DNA from: an uncultured Collinsella sp.
Lineage (GTDB): Bacteria > Actinomycetota > Coriobacteriia > Coriobacteriales > Coriobacteriaceae
NCBI GenBank assembly: GCA_900547505.1
Contig: URGY01000010.1
Location: 1 to 19,122, forward strand
Reading direction: 5' to 3'
DNA length: 19,122 bases
In this document: one piece after another, positions 14,634-19,122 of the stretch
Position numbering within the stretch: position 1 is the first letter of the stretch
Layout: the number at the start of each line of letters is the position of its first letter
The notes under the pieces: model-generated
The model's input: only the letters and a program-made list of their open reading frames with translations
Database searches by the model: none
What the model was told of the DNA's origin: nothing
Position numbers and translations under genes: made by a program

Positions 14634-15683
14634 CTAGAGGAACATCATGAACAGCTTGGCCATGACAAAGCTGATGAGTCCGCAGGCGGGGAAGGTGAAG
14701 AACCAGGTGAACATCATGTCTTTGACGACGCCGAAGTTGATGGCTGAGAGGCGCTTGACGGCACCGACGCCCATGATGGCGCAGGTCTTGATGTGTGTGG
14801 AGGACACGGGGATGCCGGTAAGGGTGGCAAGCAGCAGGTTTGCGGCGCCCGCCAGGTCGGCGGAGAAGCCCTGATACTTTTCGAGCTTGACCATGCTCTG
14901 GCCGACGGACTTGATGATGCGCTCGCCGCCCACGCTGGTGCCGATACCCATAGTGGCCGAGCACAGCAGCATAATCCAGATGGGGATGCCTGCATCGCCG
15001 ACGCTCGTCTGGCCGCTGGCAAAGGCCACGCCTAAAAAGAGCACGCCGATGAACTTCTGTCCATCCTGCGCGCCGTGCATAAAGCTCATGGCCGCAGCGC
15101 TCGCGATCTGAGCGTATTTAAAGAAGACATTGGCACGTCGCCTGTTGGCGGCGGCGAAAAGAATCGAGACGAGCTTGCACAGGACCCAGCCCATGACAAA
15201 GCCCAGGCCGATGGAGAGCGCCAGACCGTAGATGACCTTCATCCACTCGTGGACGTTGACGCTGCTCGCACCGCCGAGGGCGATGGCGGCACCGGTCAGG
15301 CCGGCGATAAGGCTGTGGCTTTGCGAGGTGGGGATGCCAAAACGCGACGCTGTGGCGCCGTAGACGACGATGGAGAACAGCGCCGCGCATAGGCAGGCGA
15401 GCGCCATGGTGCTGTTTCCACCAAAGTCGACGATATGTGAGATGGTGTTGGCGACGCTCGCGTTAAAGTGCGTCATGATGAGCACGCCGAGGAAGTTGAA
15501 TGCGGCGCTCATGAGAATGGCGGCGCGGGCGGGCATGCAACGCGTAGTGACGCAGGTCGCGATGGCGTTGGGCGCGTCGGTCCATCCATTGACGAAGATG
15601 GCGCCCAACGCGAGGATCACGGTGACGGCAAGGACTGGGTTCGACACAATTTGGCCGAGGAAGGTTGAGAACGTTACGTCCAT
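14634..15683 (-). CDS. pit: PiT family inorganic phosphate transporter
   Basis: PiT proteins are low-affinity, cation-coupled phosphate symporters. The 349 residues have about ten hydrophobic helices and both halves of the family signature: NGWTDAPNAIATCV near residue 33 in the N-half, and GIPVSSTHIKTCAIMGVGA in the C-half. Further marks are RFGIPTSQSHSLIAGLTGAAIA and FMHGAQDGQKFIGVLF. ATG 15683 is the only plausible start: the in-frame codons upstream reach a TAA at 15716-15714 without any start codon, and a weak GAGAAAG is the local ribosome site. A perfect Shine-Dalgarno sequence lies further upstream in the leader but not in a position to serve this start. It is co-oriented with DUF47, forming a low-affinity phosphate module. 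Confidence 0.94.
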   Translation of the reverse strand: MDVTFSTFLGQIVSNPVLAVTVILALGAIFVNGWTDAPNAIATCVTTRCMPARAAILMSAAFNFLGVLIMTHFNASVANTISHIVDFGGNSTMALACLCAALFSIVVYGATASRFGIPTSQSHSLIAGLTGAAIALGGASSVNVHEWMKVIYGLALSIGLGFVMGWVLCKLVSILFAAANRRRANVFFKYAQIASAAAMSFMHGAQDGQKFIGVLFLGVAFASGQTSVGDAGIPIWIMLLCSATMGIGTSVGGERIIKSVGQSMVKLEKYQGFSADLAGAANLLLATLTGIPVSSTHIKTCAIMGVGAVKRLSAINFGVVKDMMFTWFFTFPACGLISFVMAKLFMMFL

Positions 15684-15722
15684 ATATGGGCTTTCTCGAA
15701 GTTTGTAGACACGTTACAAAAA

Positions 15723-15745
15723 CATGATAAATCGTATCACCTCCT
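15723..15745 (-). promoter_or_regulatory. pit leader: perfect anti-SD match, small hairpin and mini-ORF
   Basis: On the minus strand AGGAGGTGAT (15745-15736) is a full complement of the 16S 3' end, 53 bases before the pit start. It overlaps a GTG codon opening a nine-codon frame (GTG ATA CGA TTT ATC ATG TTT TTG TAA), with an internal ATG at 15725. TGATA and TATCA in this stretch can pair as a 5-bp hairpin. It may be a leader peptide or translational control element; function is inferred. Confidence 0.4.
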
Positions 15746-15814
15746 GCGGGTCTCTTTACCGAGTTCTGATGGGAGAAGTGAACTTTTTGGCACTAAAATT
15801 GAATATTAGCCCTG

Positions 15815-15843
15815 TTGACCGCGGGTGTTCTTTTTGCTAACAC
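15815..15843 (+). promoter_or_regulatory. Candidate sigma-70-type promoter for the 112-residue ORF
   Basis: TTGACC (15815-15820, five of six -35 bases) and TAACAC (15838-15843, weak -10) are separated by 17 bases. They sit in the divergent gap between pit and the small gene at 15934, about 90 bases upstream of its start. The gap 15684-15933 is AT-richer than the surroundings and should also hold the pit promoter on the other strand (TAATAT-like -10 around 15808-15803), which is weaker. Confidence 0.4.
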
Positions 15844-15933
15844 GCCATGCGGACACGTGCGATTACTACGACACTCCAAAACCACAGTCTGTTCGCTTTA
15901 CAACATGCAAACATGCGTTCGATAATAGGAGGC

Positions 15934-16272
15934 ATGGAATATCGACAGACAGATGGCAAAACTCGGCGCGTGCACAAGCAGTATGTGGACGTCGTGGCTC
16001 GCATCCTCGCGGGCGGACAGGTCGTGCCGGTCACCGTCTGCTGGGTCGACGGTCGTTGCTTTACGATTGACGAGATTGTCTCGACCACTGGGTTTGGCCT
16101 GACGGTTCACGGCATCCGTACGGCAACCTATAAGGTGCGTTTTGGCGGGCACGCGACCGAGTTGTATCTGGAGGACCAGACGCGCGAGCGACCAGATGGT
16201 TCGCAGGCCCATCTGATGCGTTGGTGGGTGTGGGCATTCGACCGTACGCTCGAGGGCGAGCGCCGTGGGTAA
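15934..16272 (+). CDS. Uncharacterised 112-residue protein
   Basis: I do not recognise a named family. The protein is soluble, without signal or membrane segments. It reads as a compact beta-rich domain: VDVVARILAGGQVVPVTVCW, then VDGRCFTIDEIVSTT, an ATYKVRFGGHATELYLED strand pair and a closing aromatic MRWWVWAFDR. This pattern (positions for P-x-x-[IV]-x-W, D-G-R-x-[FY], [YF]-x-[VC]-R-x-x-G and a final W-x-V) resembles small hypothetical proteins common in Gram-positive bacteria; that resemblance is from memory. The open frame reaches upstream to ATG 15847 and ATG 15913, neither with a ribosome site. AGGAGG at 15927-15932 is only 1 base from ATG 15934, unusually close, so the start is uncertain. 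It probably has its own promoter. Confidence 0.75.
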   Translation: MEYRQTDGKTRRVHKQYVDVVARILAGGQVVPVTVCWVDGRCFTIDEIVSTTGFGLTVHGIRTATYKVRFGGHATELYLEDQTRERPDGSQAHLMRWWVWAFDRTLEGERRG

Positions 16273-16290
16273 GGACGTACGGCATTCGGG

Positions 16291-16342
16291 TACAATGACA
16301 GGAATCTTGTCACCTGCTGCGCCGTCTTTCACGGCACTTTTT
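16291..16342 (+). promoter_or_regulatory. Candidate -10 (TACAAT) and leader hairpin before the BI-1 gene
   Basis: TACAAT at 16291-16296 is a good -10 match 61 bases before the BI-1 start, though no clear -35 lies at the right distance. In the leader GCCGT (16321-16325) and ACGGC (16331-16335) form a 5-bp hairpin followed by TTTTT at 16338-16342. This could be a weak terminator for the upstream gene or an attenuator for the downstream one. Confidence 0.35.
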
Positions 16343-16356
16343 GAAAGGACGAACCT

Positions 16357-17052
16357 ATGAACGATATCCAGGGCTATCAGAACGGCCCCGTCGAGAGCGG
16401 CGCAAGCCGCGCCAAGGAGATGTCGCCGCGCGCGTACAACCTTGTCATGTCTGCCCTGATCTTTTTGGGCTTTTGCGCCATGGGCGTCGGTGCTTACTTT
16501 ACGAGCACCATGTCGTTTGCGCGCATGATGATGAGCGGCGCCGCTTTGCCGCTGGTCTTTGGCTCATTTATTTTGACCATCGTCGGCATGGTCATGATGT
16601 CGGCCGCCGCCAGCAAGCAGTCCGTGGGCCTGTCCCTTGTGGGCTACGTAATCTTTGCGAGCACCTTTGGCCTGACCGCGTCGTTTGGCCTTGCCAACTA
16701 CGACCTGCCCACCATCAACACTGCCTTTATCGCCACGGCCGCCATCACCTTTGTCTTTGGCGCCTTGGGCGTGACGTTCCCCAAGTTTTTCCAGCGCGTA
16801 TATGGCATCGGTTTTGGCATTCTGCTCGCTACTATTCTGGTTGAGATCGTGCTGATGTTCATGGGCGTCTCACAGACCATCACCGACCTGATCGTGATCG
16901 TGGTGTTCGCCGGCTTTATTGGCTACGACACCTATGTTGCCACGACGGTGCCGCCTACGCTGCCCAACGCCGTGCTTATGGCCTCTAACCTGTTCGTGGA
17001 TATTATCAACGTGTTCCTGCGCATTCTGAACATCCTCGGCCGTCGCGACTAG
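16357..17052 (+). CDS. Bax inhibitor-1 / YccA-family membrane protein
   Basis: Bacterial Bax-inhibitor-1 (BI-1) family proteins are seven-helix membrane proteins; characterised members leak Ca2+ in a pH-dependent way or interact with FtsH. The 231 residues start with a polar cytoplasmic N-terminus containing MSPRAYNLVM, a typical entry to the first helix. Hydrophobic helices follow at about 28-47, 53-77, 84-104, 110-130, 137-160 and 167-186. The family closes with FIGYDTYVA and then SNLFVDIINVFLRILNILGRRD, including the conserved aspartates. AAAGGA lies 7 bases before ATG 16357. It is a single-gene unit, with a strong terminator 46 bases after the stop. Confidence 0.92.
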   Translation: MNDIQGYQNGPVESGASRAKEMSPRAYNLVMSALIFLGFCAMGVGAYFTSTMSFARMMMSGAALPLVFGSFILTIVGMVMMSAAASKQSVGLSLVGYVIFASTFGLTASFGLANYDLPTINTAFIATAAITFVFGALGVTFPKFFQRVYGIGFGILLATILVEIVLMFMGVSQTITDLIVIVVFAGFIGYDTYVATTVPPTLPNAVLMASNLFVDIINVFLRILNILGRRD

Positions 17053-17098
17053 TGGCGAATTGCGGCGGTGCTTGCCGTGCGTGCAAATCGATGCGAAA

Positions 17099-17125
17099 GG
17101 CGGTCCTTCGGGGCCGTCTTTTTTT
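17099..17125 (+). terminator. Intrinsic terminator of the BI-1 gene
   Basis: GGCGGTCC (17099-17106) pairs with GGGCCGTC (17111-17118), 8 bp with two G-U pairs, across a stable TTCG tetraloop, and is followed by seven T residues. Confidence 0.93.
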
Positions 17126-17191
17126 GTACGCGGCGGGGTATCATGGATGGGAAAAGCCGATAGCGGCAGAGACCGAGAAAGGTGACCACTT

Positions 17192-18307
17192 ATGGCAGAC
17201 GTCGACAACAGGAACCGTAACCGCAGGTCCAACCGAGCGGGTCAGCCCAATCCCAGGCGCGAGGCCCGTGCCAAGGCCGCCGAGCGTCACGTGACAACTG
17301 TGTCCGAAGCGTGCGCCAAGGATATCGAGCGTTCGCTTGCCGGTGTTCGCGAGTTTGACGGTATGCCTGCCGGCTTTGTCTCGGCGATGAAGGCCAAGGT
17401 TCAGAGTGCTGTGGCCACCGAAGAACAGGTTGCCGAGGACGTCGAGGGCGCGGAGGCTGCCGAGGTCGAGGCAGTGCTCGAGCCCGTCGAGGAGCCTGCC
17501 GAGGAAATCGCCGAAGCTGAGTCCGCGCCTGCTGAGGAGCCCGCTCCGGTTCTGCCCGAGGTCACCGTGCTCGATGCCTCCGCCACGCAGGCCATCTTGG
17601 ACAACGGTCGTGGCTATGCGCAGTTCTGCGACATGGCCGTGCTCGCCTTTGCCTCGTTCACCAATCCGGGCGGTGGCTATATTCAGGGTTATCTGGGCCA
17701 GGAGGCCACGCTGTGCGCCGATTCGTATCTGTACAACGTTCTCGATAAGCAGCGCAAATGGTACGGCGAGAACCGTCGCCGCAACATCAACTGCGAGCTT
17801 TACCGAAACCGTGCGCTGGTGGTGCCTGCGGTGCGCTTCGACCGCAACCACGTGCATGCATACGCCGACGTGATCGTGGCCGCCGCGCCCAACGTTAAGC
17901 GCGCCCGCCAGGAGTATCGCGTGAGCGACGATGCTCTGCTGGATGCCCTGCGCGACCGCATTCGCTTTGTTCTCGCTATCTGCGACGAGCTAGGTCGCGA
18001 GAAGCTCGTGCTGGGCGCTTGGGGCTGCGACAACAACGGCTTTGACGCAGAGGCCGTGGCCGAGCTCTTCCGCAAGGAGCTCGCGTCGGGCGACTTTAAG
18101 GTCAAGCAAGTCTTCTTTGCCGTGCCTTCTACGCGCTGGGATGAGGATTTTGCCAAGTTCGAGCACGTGCTGGCAAACTTCCCCGAGCGCAACGAGGAGT
18201 CCTATGCCCAGGTTGCCGCTCGCGCTGCGGCAGCTCGCGTCGCCGAGCAGGCCCAGGCTGCTACCGAGGATGATGAGGACGAGGACGATTGGCGCAAGTA
18301 CCTGTAA
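17192..18307 (+). CDS. TIGR02452 / microbial PARG-like macrodomain protein, altered catalytic motif
   Basis: The family (poly(ADP-ribose) glycohydrolase-like macrodomain) binds ADP-ribose and in characterised members removes it from proteins. The 371 residues have a basic N-terminus (1-32), a helical region (about 33-75), a Glu/Ala/Pro-rich linker (about 76-122), the macrodomain (about 123-330) and an acidic tail ending DDEDEDDWRKYL. FTNPGGGYIQGYLGQEATL (156-174) matches the PARG signature GGG-x(6-8)-QEE in spacing, but the last residue is Ala172 where the catalytic Glu is expected. The second loop reads GAWGCDNNGFD rather than the usual GAWGCGxFxND type. It may be an ADP-ribose reader or have another activity. 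AAAGGTG precedes ATG 17192 by 6 bases. It lies alone between two terminators. Confidence 0.85.
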   Translation: MADVDNRNRNRRSNRAGQPNPRREARAKAAERHVTTVSEACAKDIERSLAGVREFDGMPAGFVSAMKAKVQSAVATEEQVAEDVEGAEAAEVEAVLEPVEEPAEEIAEAESAPAEEPAPVLPEVTVLDASATQAILDNGRGYAQFCDMAVLAFASFTNPGGGYIQGYLGQEATLCADSYLYNVLDKQRKWYGENRRRNINCELYRNRALVVPAVRFDRNHVHAYADVIVAAAPNVKRARQEYRVSDDALLDALRDRIRFVLAICDELGREKLVLGAWGCDNNGFDAEAVAELFRKELASGDFKVKQVFFAVPSTRWDEDFAKFEHVLANFPERNEESYAQVAARAAAARVAEQAQAATEDDEDEDDWRKYL

Positions 18308-18332
18308 TCGGTACGTGCTGACAGATAGGTCG

Positions 18333-18366
18333 AGCCGGCGGGAGAGGCTGCCCCCGTCGGCTTTTT
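18333..18366 (+). terminator. Intrinsic terminator of the PARG-like gene
   Basis: AGCCGGCGGG (18333-18342) pairs over 10 bp, with one G-U pair, with CCCGTCGGCT (18353-18362) around a 10-base loop. The stem runs into TTTTT (18362-18366), 25 bases after the stop codon. Confidence 0.92.
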
Positions 18367-18385
18367 ACTGAGCGAGGGGCTTACG

Positions 18386-19045
18386 ATGAAAAACGTTCTA
18401 TGCTTTGGCGACAGCAACACCTATGGTTACGATCCGGCGGGCATGCGCGACGGCACCGCGGTGCGCTATGCGCGGGATGTGCGCTGGTGTGGCGTGGCCC
18501 AACGTGACTTAGGCGAGGGCTGGCATGTAATTGAAGAAGGCCTCAACGGCCGCACGACGGTACGCGACGATATGTGCCATTTGGACACCAATCTTAACGG
18601 CATCCGCGCACTTCCGATGCTGCTCGAGGCCCATAAGCCGCTGGATGCGATCGTTATTATGCTGGGAACTAACGATTGCAAGACGGTCTTTGGTGTGACG
18701 GCCTCCGATATTGCCCGTGGCACTATGGCGCTGATTCGCGCGGTGCGTGCATTTCCCTGGACCAATGCCGCACCCTGCCCACGTATTCTGCTGATGGCAC
18801 CTATCAAGATCAAGCCGCAAATCGCCGATGTATATATGACCGATTTTGACGAGCGTTCCGTCGAGGCCTCGGAGCATTTTGGTGAGTACTACGCACATGT
18901 GGCTGAGCAGTTTGGCTGCGACTTTTTGAATGCCGCCGACTTTGCCGAGCCGGGCGATATCGACTATCTGCATATGATGCCCGAAAGCCACGAGAGCCTG
19001 GGTCACGCCGTGGCAGCCAAGCTCCAAGAGATGCTCGGTGAGTAG
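18386..19045 (+). CDS. SGNH/GDSL-family hydrolase (esterase-like)
   Basis: SGNH hydrolases are serine esterases or lipases that deacylate sugars, lipids or other esters. The 219 residues contain all four blocks: FGDSNTYGY with nucleophile Ser10, the oxyanion Gly in EGLNGRTTVRDD (Gly55), MLGTNDCK with Asn96, and DYLHMMPESHESLG with the Asp193/His196 pair. The block I form GDSNTYGY is that of cytoplasmic arylesterase-like members (acyltransferase MsAcT type); there is no signal peptide, so a cytosolic role is likely. The substrate is unknown. GAGGGG lies about 7 bases before ATG 18386. The gene follows a terminator, so it has its own promoter, not recognised here. The adapter starts 25 bases after the stop. 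Confidence 0.93.
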   Translation: MKNVLCFGDSNTYGYDPAGMRDGTAVRYARDVRWCGVAQRDLGEGWHVIEEGLNGRTTVRDDMCHLDTNLNGIRALPMLLEAHKPLDAIVIMLGTNDCKTVFGVTASDIARGTMALIRAVRAFPWTNAAPCPRILLMAPIKIKPQIADVYMTDFDERSVEASEHFGEYYAHVAEQFGCDFLNAADFAEPGDIDYLHMMPESHESLGHAVAAKLQEMLGE

Positions 19046-19069
19046 TGCGATCCCAAGCCACCGCAAAGG

Positions 19070-19122
19070 CTGTCTCTTATCCACATCTCCGAGCCCACGA
19101 GACTACGCTGCATCTCGTATGC
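19070..19122. other. Nextera / P7 adapter remnant (artefact)
   Basis: The mosaic end starts at 19070 (CTGTCTCTTATCCACATCT, one A-to-C change), followed by CCGAGCCCACGAGAC, index TACGCTGC and the start of the P7 tail (ATCTCGTATGC). The index is the reverse complement of the one at the left end. Genomic sequence ends at 19069. Confidence 0.96.

Noticed and set aside
15736..15745. Plus-strand ATCACCTCCT as the 3' end of a 16S rRNA gene
   Set aside because: The bases on either side do not match 16S rRNA (the preceding GG and upstream helix are absent). It is an isolated match, better read as a Shine-Dalgarno sequence on the minus strand.
15760..15790. Streptomyces-style PHO box upstream of pit (GTTCACTTCTC on the minus strand)
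   Set aside because: Only a single 11-base unit resembles the motif; no second direct repeat follows, so it does not meet the definition.

Overview
The window looks like one complete assembled contig from a high-GC Gram-positive bacterium. The best guess is a Coriobacteriia (Collinsella-like) actinobacterium. That rests on GC-rich coding sequence with strong G/C third positions, an ftsQ-ftsZ/sepF/divIVA division set with no ftsA, and the protein styles; no rRNA or marker search was possible. Both ends carry Illumina/Nextera library adapter (1-66 and 19070-19122), so the 5' truncation of murC is an assembly edge and not a biological break.

Left half, plus strand, 67-12959: peptidoglycan and division genes. 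murC (5'-truncated), murB and ftsQ are tightly packed, then a 199-base promoter-like gap, ftsZ and a strong terminator. Next comes the order known from Bacillus and relatives downstream of ftsZ: pgeF/ylmD, yggS/ylmE, sepF/ylmF, yggT/ylmG, divIVA. Here a complete high-affinity phosphate operon (pstS-pstC-pstA-pstB-phoU) sits between pgeF and yggS, and pstS overlaps the pgeF stop codon. MurC and MurB make UDP-MurNAc-peptide precursors. FtsQ, FtsZ, SepF, YggT and DivIVA build and anchor the divisome and polar machinery. PgeF and YggS are housekeeping enzymes (wall-precursor editing, PLP homeostasis).

Middle, minus strand, 13041-15683: a small nitroreductase with its own terminator; an unusual 280-base non-coding stretch holding an array of TTTGG motifs and a 26-bp perfect inverted repeat; then a low-affinity phosphate module (PiT transporter plus DUF47/PhoU-like partner). 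The contig therefore holds two phosphate uptake systems, each with a PhoU-type protein.

Right end, plus strand, 15815-19045: an unrecognised 112-residue protein, a Bax-inhibitor-1 family membrane protein, a TIGR02452/microbial PARG-like macrodomain protein whose catalytic motif appears altered, and an SGNH/GDSL hydrolase. Most are separated by clear intrinsic terminators.

Most striking points: the pst operon embedded in the ylm division cluster; yggT, which has no ATG/GTG/TTG start but a good Shine-Dalgarno site ahead of an ATC codon, in frame with the sepF stop; the foldback (MITE-like) repeat; the PARG-like protein with Q-E-A where Q-E-E is expected; and adapter sequence with a shared substitution at both contig ends. 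No gap between genes exceeds 300 bases. I saw no tRNA, rRNA, CRISPR array, insertion sequence or prophage.
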